This document shows, one piece after another, positions 23,514 to 35,207 of a stretch of 64,000 bases of DNA (positions within the stretch are counted from its first letter, which is position 1; each line of letters opens with the position of its first letter). The position numbers and the translations under genes were made by a program. Origin of the DNA: Diphasiastrum complanatum. Taxonomy: Eukaryota > Streptophyta > Lycopodiopsida > Lycopodiales > Lycopodiaceae. The stretch spans positions 44,875,446 through 44,939,445 of the forward strand of contig CM055095.1 in NCBI GenBank assembly GCA_029204225.1. Reading direction: 5' to 3'. The notes under the pieces were generated by a model, which was given only the letters and a program-made list of their open reading frames with translations, ran no database searches and was not told the DNA's origin.

Positions 23514-25567
23514 AGTTATAGATTTGGATCTTAATTTATCCCAAATTCTTCACATGGTATCAGAGTTTTTATTGTAGGTTTTGAAAGGATAAAGCATATC
23601 TATCAAGAATTTGGAGGAGATATCAATGCTAGAGCATGCTAGATTGACTTCTACTCAAAAATTGAGTTTCTTGTATATGTAGATTGGATATTTTGTAGAG
23701 CAAAACTCATTTTAGGTCAATGAACATGAGGAATTCTGATTTCACACCATACTTACTAGAATAGCCGATTTTTGATGCATTAAGAATGTCTCATTGGAGG
23801 CTACAAGATTCTATATCAAGTTATTGGCAATTGCATGTAGAATTTGAAATATTCAATTTTTTGTAATTTTGTCAAAACCCTAATTTTGATTGGATCTCTA
23901 TTTTGTTAGGTTATTGAACTTCATTAGAGTGTGTTTCAATTTTCGGAATGTGACAAGAGTCATTAGATTGAGGATAGATCAGAGGTTGATCAAGATTTCT
24001 ACATTCTATGTGTTGATTTGCTAGATATAAGTGCTAGAAGAGAATTGAGAGGTTCCATATCTTTTTAAAAACATTTGTTGTATTTCAAATGAGTTGTTTG
24101 TGCATTGGAATAGGTTGAAAGAGAAGGATCAAGTCATTGCAACATAGCTACATCAAGTGAATACATGTTGGAAGGCGATGATATGCTTACTTCAGACAAC
24201 TATTGATTGTGGAAAGTGAGGATGGAATGACTTCTTGAGATGAATTGTGTTTTGGATATTGCTGTAGATTTGGAGGAGAGGAGGACAACACAACAAGAGA
24301 AATTGAGGTATGACAAGAGAGCTAAAAGAGCTCTACACATGATAAAGATGAATGTTATCAATGAACTTTTAAGGAAGTTGGTAAGTGTACTTCATACAAT
24401 GATATTTGGAAAGCTTTGAAGAAGCTTTATGAATCCAAGTATACTTCTAGAGTGTTGACTCTAAGAAAACAAATCGTTCAAATTTTGTAAAAGAATGAAG
24501 AGAGTCCAAATAGTTTTGTTTTGAGAGTGAAGGCTTTGAATGATGAGTTATCTTGCATTGATGAGAGCTTTAAGGAAGGAGAGCTTGTTCTAGTTATTCT
24601 TAATGGTTTGTTGGATGATCATGCTAATATTGTACAAATTATTGCCATTCAACGAACTTTGCCAAGTTTGATGGATCTTCAAGAGATCTTGATCAATGAA
24701 GAATACAAACTTTAAGCAAGAGCTGGATCTACATCAATGTCTCAAGTTGGAGAAGAGGCTATGTTCATCAAGGGAAAATTCAATGGAAAAAGCAAACTTA
24801 AGTGGTCTAAAGGGCAAGATCAAGGGGCCAATGATGGTGAGTGTGCAATCAAAAGGATTGGCACAATTCATATTTCTCTCTCTACAAATAGGAATGTTCA
24901 TTTGGAGGATGTCTTGTTTATTCCATCTATTACCAAGAATTTGCTTAGTGTGAGTCAAATGCTAAGTAAAGGCCTCAAGGTGGAATGGGATGGAGATGCT
25001 TGTATGATCAAAAGAAAGGATGTTTTGGTTAGAAAAGGTAAAAGGCAAGGGAAGTTGTTCAAACTAGATGCTTGTGTTATTGCTAACGAAGTTGGATGTG
25101 TTGCAAGGGAGCAAATACCTATTTAAGAGGTTTGGGATAAAAGAATGGGACACCTCAACTTCAAGTCATTAGAGGTAATGGCTAGAAAGAAGGTCGTGAT
25201 AGGTCTTCCAAGTTCCTTAAGTGGCATCAAACATGTTTGTGAGTCTTGTGCTTTGTCTAAGTCACATAGACTACCTTATATCGAGATCTACAAAGCCTCT
25301 ACAATGCAAGGGAGAACCAATTTTCCACAAGGATCAAGTGCTTAAGGAGTGGCAATGGTGGTGAGTACATATCTACCAAGTTCAAGGCTTTTTGTGATGA
25401 GCATGGGATCAAAAGGGAGTATACAACATCAAGGACCCCACAACAAAATGGAGTGGCTGAAAGGAAGAATAGGACTTTATGTGAAAGTTCTAAAGCCATG
25501 AGACTTGACAAACCATTTTGGGATCAAGCTTTGTTGTGTGTCAATTTCTTGTGCAATAGGTGGCCGA
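23514..25567 (+). mobile_element. Ty1/copia element A6: LTR end to integrase
   Basis: About 40 bp of LTR end (to 23554, ending CTTCACA) is followed by a well-kept primer-binding site (TGGTATCAGAGT at 23555). The leader is collinear with that of A3. Then come gag (about 24150-24730), a shortened protease-proximal region and integrase to about 25567 (GKRQGKLFKLDACVIANEVG, MGHLNFKSLEVMARKKVVIG, HVCESCALSKSHRLPY). The sequence stops at AATAGGTGGCCG and gives way to repeat E. It is broken, with several missing parts. Confidence 0.87.
23555..23566 (+). other. Primer-binding site of A6
   Basis: TGGTATCAGAGT directly follows the CTTCACA end of the LTR remnant. It matches the plant initiator-Met tRNA complement at 11 of 12 positions. 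Confidence 0.85.
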
Positions 25568-25762
25568 CTGCTTGATCTCAAAGGGCTTCAACAAGGCATC
25601 AAACTATTTTCCATGTTCGTCAAATGTGAGTGCATCACGATCTCTTCTCATCAATAAAAATTCAAATAAGACAACTAGTTTGAAGTATTTCAAAGTGAGC
25701 CCTTATGTAGCAAGATTCTTGGCAATCTATGAAAAGCTTGCAAGAATGATACCTGGACCAAG
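25568..25762 (+). repeat. Repeat E, copy 1, left part
   Basis: From about 25600 this is collinear with the inverse complement of about 52735-52900 (shared AAATAAGACAACTAGTTTGA and GAAAAGCTTGCAAGAATGAT). It is separated from its continuation at 32579 by the insertion of gypsy G1. The nature of E is unknown. A frame reads SLKYFKVSPYV and FLAIYEKLARM, but I recognise no family. Confidence 0.75.
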
Positions 25763-26251
25763 TGTAAAGACCGCTAGGGACAATCCCCTAAGATGAGGAT
25801 AGGAAAACACAAGAGAGACTGTGGAGCAAAATCACCCAACCAAACCTAGATCCCTCTTGGAGAATCCTCTTGGATCTAGCCCCCAAGCCATGCCAATGTG
25901 ACAGCAAGAAGAGAAGAGCTCAATAGGTAACCTAGACCAAGTCGTCGACCGAATAATCACTACCTCAATATATAGAGAGTAGGATCCTATGCATGAGCAC
26001 ATGCAATCCCCATGCAAGCCAACTATAAATAGGTTAAGCTCTACATGCATACCTCTTGCCTATAGCAGTCACATGTACATGCACTACTCCATATGTCTCA
26101 ATTAGAGTGTCTGGGTCCTCTCAAACTTACTAGTCACTAACAGGCCTCGACGTGGAATAAAATCTAGGCGTGACCAATAAACTCGAATACTGGAGGGCCG
26201 CTCTACCATATTAGGACTATTCCAGGTCCTTAACCGAATATGGCCATAACT
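25763..26251 (-). repeat. Gypsy G1 LTR (3' LTR in element orientation)
   Basis: Begins TGTAAAGACC on the plus strand and ends in GGCCATAAC. It holds a TATA-like ACTATAAATAG near 26025. It is preceded by the target duplication CCAAG and followed by the purine tract (on the complementary strand). Confidence 0.93.
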
Positions 26252-26490
26252 TCTTCCTCCCTTAAACAGGTTTTGTCCTCAGAATGGAAATAAGAAAACA
26301 TGAAACTATTCCTTAAACTGTCAAATCTTACCCATGAATCATTATTTTTTGTCTGATCTTTCCATTTGAATAAGTACTCAGAGATGCAACAATATTTCAA
26401 TTGCTTGCTCCTACTCTTGAATACTAACTCAAATTCTAAAAGATACACTAAACTATAAATCCTCCAAATGGGTTGATCTATCCAAAACAA
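26252..26490 (-). pseudogene. Gypsy integrase tail with chromodomain-like region (G1)
   Basis: A minus-strand open stretch just inside the 3' LTR reads EYLFKWKDQTKNNDSWVRFD, SLRNSFMFSYFHSEDKTCL. The WKDQ...SW spacing matches the chromodomain at the C-terminus of chromovirus integrases (consensus VKWKG...TWE), and the position next to the purine tract fits. In living relatives this domain steers integration to chromatin. It belongs to a broken fossil. Confidence 0.65.
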
Positions 26491-29230
26491 AAGTTCATCA
26501 CCTTCATGTAATTCTAATTACTTGAACCACTGGGTGAATTAACTTCTTTATTTCAGAGATCAAATTCAAAAGCTAAAGAAATTCCATTTCAATTTCTTGT
26601 AAAAAATAATGCCTCTTGATACCAGTATTCTTAGAATATCCAAATATTCTAAAATACCACAATTCAATCATCTAAAATCTCTAGGAGATCCATCAAGTCT
26701 CAGACCATCATAACTCAAAGCAGAGTATTGCAGTTACTCTAATGAGTTAATAGCCCCATTTCTAACATCATATGCAAGAAATCAGCATCTATCCGTATCT
26801 TAATAGATTTATCTGTCTCCTACAAGATTGGAGAGTTAGACTGAACTTTGTACACAAGCACTTATAGACTACAATCTGAAAGATAAGCAAATTCCTCATA
26901 AGTAAGTAATTACTTAACGAAAATGCCTGTGAGATCCACACAATCTCAAGTATGTGCTTGAGTAAAGAAATTTAGAGTCTAACTAACAAATCTAAATTCT
27001 TAACTCACCCAATTGATCAAGAATTACTCATTATCTTAAGAATCTTCAAATTTCTTTATAATCTTCAAATGATTATTAAGTACTAGTTTATGATCCGTCA
27101 ATCATAAACATTTAGAATCTTATGACTCGTCAATCATAATTTCAGTATTCTAAAATCATAATCATTGAAAAATACTGGAGTATATGCACAACATACCACT
27201 TAGGAAATATAAGAATCATTCTGAAATCTTTTCCACAAGGAAAATCACTAGATTCCAAGAATATTTTTTCAAACCAATTCTTAATCAGATTATGAGTTCC
27301 AAATTCTACAGTCATCCAAGTAATTAAAAACTATTATAACATTCATCTTTAACAATATAAACTTTATACAATCTCCTAGAACATCATCTAGATATTACAA
27401 AGTTCTGTTGAATTCCCAAAATTCAATTTAACATTCTCGGAACCATTAGGATCCGATATCCAATTGAGCTCACTGGGAAACCATTACTAATGAATCAAGT
27501 CTATTTCTCAACTGAGAAATACTCATCCAAGAAATCAGTATCCTATGCATACAATCACTTAATGAATCTGAATGACTCATAAATTATGTGTCTTACAAGA
27601 AATACACACAAAACAAACAGTTTATGGTGAATGCTCTTCACACTGTCCGTTTTACCAATTAACTTCCACATGAGTAAATCAACTACTGAAGTTAATTGCT
27701 CATGATTTAGAAATCTTAAATGTCTAGGTGAAGAATTCAGTTATACTAGTATAACACCACATTTAGATCCATATCCAAATCACTTTTAAGTTAACCAATA
27801 GATCTACCAGAACAGATCTGTTAACTCTGCAAGTAATTGTCAAACACAATACTTGATTATATGTCTATGTTCATCAACTAGGTTAAGTGCACCCGATAAC
27901 CTTAGTAACTAGGAATATATAGCAGAACCACACAAGATTAATCGTGCACATATGAGAAAAATCTCATTATGACCCAGTACATAAACACATATGTCCTTAT
28001 TTGGCAGATTCCTCCAAAATCTGCATATGCTACTCACATATCTCACTAAGAATCTTGTGACTCAGCTACAAAAGTTTCTATTTCTCTTGAGTAAATAACA
28101 TATCTGGGAAATCTCTGAAGTGAATAATTCCACATCACAAGTTTTCCAACCATCATACTTTTATTAACAAAATTTTTTCAATCATTCAACCTACTTCAGA
28201 TCTTAGTGCACAGCCCAAGATTAGGCTGACTTTGACAAACATCTTTGGATATAAGGTTAAGATTAAAACTTTATTCCACTGATCCAATCCATAACTAAAT
28301 GGTACTTGGTAGCCAATCAGTGAACCTTAATTTAATCTTTACCACTACTTCCCATATTCATGAATATCTCATAGCTCAAAACTCCCAAAAATCACTCTAG
28401 TTCCAGATTATTCAAAACAATCACTAGAGATTTTCTCTATTCCACTGGATAGTTCCACCATTGCACACAAACTAAATTCCACCAAAGAAATCTATGCAAC
28501 TGGTTGATCCCATGAAAGTCTTATTCCTATCATTTTCTTCTCCCCCTTTTAAAAGAAATTCCATAATTTCGATTAAAAAGTTCTTAGGAGACAACGTATA
28601 AGATATCAAAGATTTGAAAAAGTCAGTAATGAGTATTCAATACTATTACAAACTGGACTTTTTCTTTCAAATCATTAAATATCTTATCCTGAGTGATAGA
28701 AACATTACTCTCAATAATTAACTATCTAATAGAGATAATCAATTGGATTCAAGAAGTCTCAATTCCACTTAATCAATTGAAAACATCAATCGATTCTGAG
28801 CTATATTCACAAACCTGAAATGGAAGCATGAATTCATGTAACTTAAACAGTCCTTCAGAACCTAGTTCTGCACTGGGAGGAATTATATGAATCTCAATTC
28901 AGTTGTCTTGTATTTAAGAAATTTCTAAAAATTAGACGTTTTAAAATAAAAGAGAAATAGTTCTTAAGGGTTTCTGATTTGGAATTTATGAGATACCATT
29001 GAGGGATCCGGATCTATATCTCATAACCTCTCCAAATATCCTAAACAAGTTTTAACCAATGGTTTCAACTGTTAGCATTACTATTAATGTAAATACTAAC
29101 CACTGGCCTACAGATCATTCTCACACAAGAATTTCCTCTTTGAAATCACTGATGTTCCATACCACCAATTTCTCTCCAAGAAAGTCCTTTGCTTTTAGAT
29201 TCGACCATCAGAAAATCAAAAAGACTATCT
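26491..29230 (-). pseudogene. G1 internal region: decayed RNase H and integrase zone
   Basis: By position in a gypsy element, between reverse transcriptase and the chromodomain tail, this stretch should hold RNase H and integrase. It is AT-rich and has no open frame of useful length. I could not identify motifs with confidence, so the assignment rests on order alone. Confidence 0.45.
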
Positions 29231-29790
29231 GACCATCCTATATCCAATATAGGACCCAATCTTCAACCATTTTCCAGAAAGATACCTCCAACTATTGAAT
29301 TCTCCATTTCCTTAAGTTTTCACAGTAGATGACAATATCATCTAAGAATACCACTAGGCATTGACCCCAGTACGGACGAGAAATGTCGTTCATATTCCGT
29401 CGAAATGACTTGAGTTTATTCTTCAAAATCAAAAGGAAAAAAATTCAATATAGCTGAAGTATACCAATAGATATCCAATATCTAAATCCGAAATGGTACA
29501 AGGAATTCAATTCCTTCAAGAAGATTAAATTGCCTTATCCGATAATCTAGAGATCTAAAACCTCTATCTGGATTTCCAATACCAGATATGCACATATCTA
29601 TTCCACCAAATACCGGAGTACTCCCAAATTTGTTCCTAATGGATCGCAATAATCCAGTTCAAAATTGTGATTTAACAAGAATCTGCACATGGCTTTACTG
29701 TCACATAAAACAACCCATTTGGTTGGTACTATACTCCCGAATTCCTACCATCTGAGAGTTACAACTCTTAGGAATAAGGTGCTTTGCAGT
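29231..29790 (-). pseudogene. Gypsy reverse transcriptase remnant (G1)
   Basis: On the minus strand around 29300-29430 the sequence reads MNDISRPYWG followed by VVFLDDIVIYCENL. This is the Ty3/gypsy reverse transcriptase active-site block (family consensus FLDDILIYS). It fixes the element as gypsy rather than copia and confirms minus-strand polarity. The surrounding region is decayed. Confidence 0.8.
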
Positions 29791-32070
29791 ACAAATGTGA
29801 ACCAAGTGTCATTTTCATTCCATGCCACAATTTCCAATAACAAATAAGGTCAACTCATGGTCCTATAGATATTCAAAATAAATTCAACTTAATGAATTCA
29901 AAAAAACTGGTGCTATGCAATTTCCAAACAAGGATTATTAACCAATCCAAATTACACAACATTGTCACACCTACACATGTGTCTCATTTTCTTCCTCCCT
30001 TAGATTTTTCAGTCACCCAAAAATTCTTTTAGCGAAGGTCCCCAAAAATTACTTAGACACAAGTAAATGCTAGGCTACTTTCCTTTTGACCACACCAGCT
30101 CATTTTCATTACTTCGTTAAAGTCGCCTGAATCAATGAAAAATCAATAATATTTGGATCCGAGTACTCTTTACGATATTCAATACAACATTTTGTATCGA
30201 ATATATAGTTACCTCCAAAAATTATGACCTTTATCCATTTATTCACTTTAACAAGTATCTCAAAAGCTTTAGTTTGTCCAATCCTAAAGATCAAAATCAT
30301 TTAGGATAAGCCTATCGGTGCATCACCAAGTCCAAAAGGAAGAACCGCAAAAATTACCATTTAACTAAGAATATTCCTATTCCAAAGTTAAACCAATAAA
30401 AAGCACAGTACCAGGAAATCAAACTTCCATTTACCGGGCACTAGCCTGGAGAAAATTACCATGAAGAACGGTATTTTCCCATGGATCCAATCACATAGAC
30501 ATAGCAGTTAGGATAATAGAATTATTCTCCAAAGATTCTCTCGATTACAGGCAAGAGAATAGATAATTCAATTCTCAATTGTCACTTTACAAGCCATTGC
30601 AAAAAACAATGAAAACAATGCAACCACAAGGTTACCGACATGCACAACTCAGTGAACTAACTGAGACATGCAACAGGGTTAAGCCCTCCCTATACATGCA
30701 TCTACAGAAAAGCCACAAGTTCAACTTCAAAAACCTCATGCAAAAATCGGGAAAGGCCTACACTTTAGGAAAAAATTCCTCAACGCCCTCAAATAAACCT
30801 AAGGGTTCCAAGATCCATCATTGTAGCCATTTCATCTTGACAGCTACAACGAGATGGTGGTTTGGCCCTCTACACAACTCCTACAGCCGCCTCTCACCTT
30901 AATCAATGTTCCCAAAATGCGACCCTCAAAGGGAGAGAAAGAGGGTTCAAACCAATCACAGATCTGTCACAGAGAAAACGAGGGATTACCCTACCCCAAT
31001 GGCTTCAATGCACATACAATCGACTCTCACAGAATTGGCAAGCATCGCGCTGCCTCAGCTGTCGTCACTGCCAGTCAGGGCTTCAAAAACACGTTTGTAC
31101 ATCTTCTGGCACCATTACATTGAACCGTCACTGGGAAACAGGTGGCTGCAATTTAACTTGATGCTTTTGGTAGAGTAACACGCATTTACCCCTCTTAGCA
31201 AACTTCAAATACATGAGTAATGAGGTCAGACTCTTCCATGCAAGCATCCAAAAGTTCAACCCATCATCTGCAACAGTTAAATTACTTGTTTCTGTCTGCT
31301 GCAGGTTAACCCACATAATGGATATAGCTTCCAAAGAACTCCTCAGCAGACTTACACCATTAACAGTTGTCTAGAGATCACTATGGTTTAAAACGAGTTT
31401 TGGAAGAAAGATTCAAAGCATGTTTTAAAAATCAAACCACGGGGTTACCACTCTTCAAAAGCAATGAGCAACATTCCAAGGAATGTTTCACAGGGTTTCT
31501 TATTGCATGGATGCAAAATCCGTTTCTACATCTATTTTCTCAGAGAATGGGCAACTTGCCATTTCCAATCTATGTTTTACAGATTTGCATGAAATACAAG
31601 AGGATCTTTCTAGAGAATAGCCCAAATCCTCACATGCAAACATTAAACTCAAGATTCACAGCAACAATTAGCTCATTCATTCAATCTATCAACAAACCAA
31701 CTGCTACTAACCTGAATTTAATTTGTCAAAACATTATGGATTCATGCAAATTGTTCATTCAAAAAACAAACTTAGACTAAGAAATGGATCTACTCATGCA
31801 CATCATTCTACTTCAAACGAACTTTTTCTCAAGGCTTCAAAAACCATAAGAATGAATTCACACAATTCAAAAGCATCTCTACATATAATCAAACAAGGAG
31901 AAGAGCACTCTACCACCAAGTTTGAAAAGCATACTTCCAACAAGAATTAGTGAATCCAAACCCAATTTCCCTTGAAAAAACATCACACCATCCAGGATAT
32001 AAATCCAAGTGCGTTCCAATTCCCATTTGATGTAGAATTCCTCTCCATCCCATCCAAAAACCGCATCTTA
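29791..32070 (-). pseudogene. G1 leader, gag and protease zone, decayed
   Basis: By order this holds the leader (next to the primer site at 32075-32088), gag and protease. No zinc knuckle or protease triad is evident to me. A short frame at 30109-30300 reads KAFEILVKVNKWIKVIIFGG and may be a pre-reverse-transcriptase remnant. Plus-strand frames in this span (30579-31780) lack family features and are probably shadows. Confidence 0.45.
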
Positions 32071-32074
32071 GTCG

Positions 32075-32088
32075 GGCTCTGATACCAA
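32075..32088 (-). other. Primer-binding site of G1
   Basis: GGCTCTGATACCAA on the plus strand is the inverse complement of TTGGTATCAGAGCC, a full match to the initiator-Met primer site. It lies directly against the LTR. Confidence 0.9.
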
Positions 32089-32578
32089 TGTAAAGACCAC
32101 TAGGGACAATCCCCTAAGATGATGATAGGAAAACACAAGAGAGACTGTGGAGCAAAACCACCCAACCAAACCTAGATCCCTCCTGGAGAATCCTCCTGGA
32201 TCTAGCCCCCAAGCCATGCCAATGTGACAGCAAGAGGAGAAGAGCTCATCAGGTAACCTAGACCAAGTCGTCGACGGAATAATCACTACCTCAATATATA
32301 GAGAGTAGGATCCTATGCATGAGCACATGCAATCCCCATCCAGGTCAACTATAAATAGGTTACATCTCTACATGCATACCTCCTGTCTATATCAGTCACA
32401 TGTACATGCACTACTCCATATGTCTCAATTAGAGTATCAGGGTCCTCTCAAGCTTACTAGTCACAAACAGGCCTCGACGTGGAATAAAATCTAGGCGTGA
32501 CCAATAAACTCGAATACTAGAGGGCCGGTCTACCATATTAGGACTATTCCAGGACGTTAACCGAATATGGCCATAACA
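32089..32578 (-). repeat. Gypsy G1 LTR (5' LTR in element orientation)
   Basis: This 490-bp LTR begins TGTAAAGACC and ends GGCCATAACA on the plus strand. It is followed by the CCAAG target duplication and then repeat E. Confidence 0.94.
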
Positions 32579-33916
32579 CCAAGAATGTTGCCTCATGTAC
32601 GGGAGACGGTTTGATCCACTAAGGAGTTGTTTGGTGAAGTCCCAATGATCAACCTCACCAAAACAAAGAAAGAGATGATAAATTATATGCACAACAATGT
32701 AATTCACAAGGGACGCAGTTTCACTGGTGTTTCCCAGTTCAGAGTCGCCTGTTCATAGTCGGCCTTTCCAGAATCATATTCTTATCTTGTCTTTTTTATA
32801 TTGATAGAGGCAAAAAAATTAGACATGTTAGCTTGATAATCTCCTATGCATAGGCTTCAACACGCAACAGAGAGATAATAGAATAGAGAAACACCGCTTT
32901 TCATATGAATACATATTTGACCCATATTCAAAAAATTGAATTTAGATTCGGTGCACTAATCGTTTCAAGCATAATTTTTGTGAAGTTTATAGTTAAGTTT
33001 ATGTTTGGCCTTTCCAAGATTTTAATTCCCCCCCCCCCTTGTGAGACAAGATTTCTATGAATTTCGAGTTTCCCATATGTAAAGGTAGTTCTTCAAGTTT
33101 GCTTTAATTATTGTATTCTTACATGACACTAAATTGCATAAATTGAAAACTCATAGCTTTAGCCTTTGCAAAGATGCCACCAATGGAGATATGCAAAAGT
33201 GTTGTATGTGTTTAGCTTGTGAGTCCAATATTTCCTTTCACTACCTCCACTCTTTAATATGTGTGATGATTGTCCTACTACACATTATAAGACATCGTAT
33301 TAGACAAATATGAAAGTCATTGTTTTTTTTTAATCTCTTCTCAAAGTTATTATTCATCGACTCCAAAGTAGGCCCTCGACGAAATTCAAGAATTCTTTCA
33401 TGAAGATCCAAAGATAGGCAAAGAAACATTGAATAGAAGAATTTTTGCTCCTTTATGCGAGCTTCATCCCTAAATGTTCTGTTTAAGTCTTTCTTGTTAT
33501 TCCTCAAGGTTGTCACTCTAGTGTTTACCTTGCACCAATAGAGGATAATAGTTGATACTTGTTGTCCATGACCATATTTTACTTGCGGCAATAAGCTCCC
33601 TCTCTTATCATGTCCCTATTCCCAACTATAGCAAGAATCTTGCTAAAAGAAGAAACCAACATGAGCACTCATGTTGATGATACAAAAAGGTACAAATCCA
33701 ACATGAGCACTCATGTTGATGATACAAAAGGGACAAATCCACCTCAATATCTTTCACATTAGCATAAAAAATAATAGAAAAGAGCACAAATAGTCTTGGA
33801 AATCATGATGGTATAAGTCGTGCATTGGGCAAATGTGACTTATCAATGTTCATTTTCAATTAGGTTCAAATTCACGAGGAACAAAGGTTTTCCACATCTA
33901 TTACAATCCAAAGGAG
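32579..33916 (+). repeat. Repeat E, copy 1, right part
   Basis: Collinear with the inverse complement of about 51345-52735, with shared blocks such as GAGTTGTTTGG, ATTATATGCACAACA, CAAGGGACGCAGTT, AGACAAGATTTCTATG and TTTTCAATTAGGTTCAAATT. It contains a run of 11 C at 33028-33038, where the other copy has 24. At 33658-33739 a 41-bp unit (CAACATGAGCACTCATGTTG plus spacer) is tandemly doubled. It stops at 33916, where a copia-type LTR begins. The family is not known to me. Confidence 0.8.
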
Positions 33917-34390
33917 TGTGAAAAAATATTGCATAAATCACTATGAAACTTGAGATCGAAGTAGGTTTTGCTCATATAAGTACTACAACTGTCCGTACAT
34001 TGTACTTCAGACGTGTGGAATCAAGTACAACAAGAAAATATGCATTCTACACAGAAATAGCCAATATCAAGAGAGAAAAGCTAGAGATAGTCATAGAATA
34101 GAAGAAGAAAGGTTCTTCACACCAAAAGAGAATATTATCAATAGTTTTTCCACACTGGTATACCCTTTTATAACAGGGATATCCCTAAATTTGGTAGCTT
34201 TCATTTACTTACCAAAAACCTAGTTTTACATGACTAGATGCCATGTATCTCTACCAAATCCGACCTTATCGCTTTATATACTTGTAATAAATAGTAATGA
34301 CACTATTTTTAGGCCTTATTAATATAAAAATAAGTCTCTAAATTGAAATTTCACCTTGGCCTCCAAATTGCCAAATTAGACCATCATACA
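33917..34390 (-). repeat. Diverged copia-type LTR, minus strand
   Basis: Begins TGTGAAAAAATATTG on the plus strand and ends near CATCATACA. Internal blocks are inverse complements of family A LTR features: GTCCGTACA followed by GACGTGTGGAATC, and CACCTTGGCCTCCAAATTGCC. It looks like an old solo LTR related to family A. No target duplication is recognisable, and the right end is uncertain by several bases. Confidence 0.55.
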
Positions 34391-35207
34391 TACACCTTTT
34401 TTTTTTTTTTTGAAAACTTTGAAAGATTTAACTTAGGGTTAGGACCCTGTATGTATACTTGGGATTCATAAACGTTCTTCAAGGTTTTCAAGCTTCACTT
34501 GATGAAGTACACTTGCCAAGCTTCCTTGAGAATTTCATTTGTCACATTCATCTTGATCACATGAAAAGTTTTCTTTGCCATCTTATCATTCCTTTCCAAG
34601 CCTACAACAATATCCATCAAATCATTCATCTAGAGTAAGACTCTATCCTCACCTTCCGAGTGAAATTCCGGTTGTGATAAATATGACATATTTTCTTTTA
34701 ATTGTAAACTACATTTTTCTGCATAACAAATTACACGAAATTCAAAAACCCGCCAAATCGCAACGTAGCCAAAAACAGCGTTGCTGGTCTGGGCTGCTCA
34801 GTGCTGGGCGTATCCTGATGCCTCACTTTCCACAGCTATGGCTTTTGATAAAAATCTCAGAGACACGGTTTAGGACGATCTTGCCTCCTAAAGTGCCTAA
34901 GACTTGATTTAGGCATGTGGGTTTTCTGCACAGGCACCCTGATGGTCATAAAAACTCTGGCTTTGTAAGTTTCTTGACAGATTCTGCCAAGATGCTGGTT
35001 GAGTGGGTTTCAAAACCCATCCGAATTGTGATGGTCAGCCTATTTGGAGAAGCATTTGATGCGGCTAGGTCAAGCAGTATGTTTATGTGGCTACGTCAAG
35101 CATTAGGACTATCCAACACTGATGCTATGCCACAATGAATCTCATATTTGACCAGTATTTCTGTCAAATTCATCATAAATAACTAGTGGTCACAGCTAAG
35201 AGTTTCA
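34391..35207. other. Region upstream of the NYN/LOTUS gene
   Basis: It starts with an oligo-T tract (about 34397-34411). Short plus-strand frames at 34575-34907 and 34917-35138 have no recognisable domain. Promoter and 5' untranslated DNA of the gene at 35208 should lie here, but I see no convincing TATA box, and I cannot exclude an upstream non-coding exon. Confidence 0.45.

Larger units (their letters stand above)
25763..32578 (-). mobile_element. Full-length Ty3/gypsy element G1 (chromovirus-like), minus strand
   Basis: Two LTRs of about 490 bp (25763-26251 and 32089-32578) enclose about 5.8 kb. A CCAAG target duplication lies at 25758-25762 and 32579-32583. The primer-binding site sits beside the right LTR (inverse complement of GCTCTGATACCAA), and a purine tract (AAGGGAGGAAGAAG) sits beside the left LTR, so the element reads on the minus strand. 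Coding traces include reverse transcriptase near 29330 and a chromodomain-like tail near 26400. The element is structurally whole at its ends but heavily broken inside. Its LTRs differ by eye at roughly 20-30 positions (about 5%), which suggests an insertion millions of years old. Confidence 0.93.

Noticed and set aside
30579-31780. Plus-strand frames inside gypsy G1
   Set aside because: The element reads on the minus strand, as shown by primer site, purine tract and the LDD block. These plus-strand frames have no family features.
33658-33739. Possible CRISPR-like repeats (CAACATGAGCACTCATGTTG twice)
   Set aside because: There are only two units, head to tail with no unique spacer, inside a plant repeat. 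This is a simple tandem duplication.
34917-35138. 73-codon frame considered as an upstream exon of the NYN/LOTUS gene
   Set aside because: It is not in continuous frame with 35208, no matching splice sites are evident, and NYN proteins commonly begin near the AILWDMEN block.
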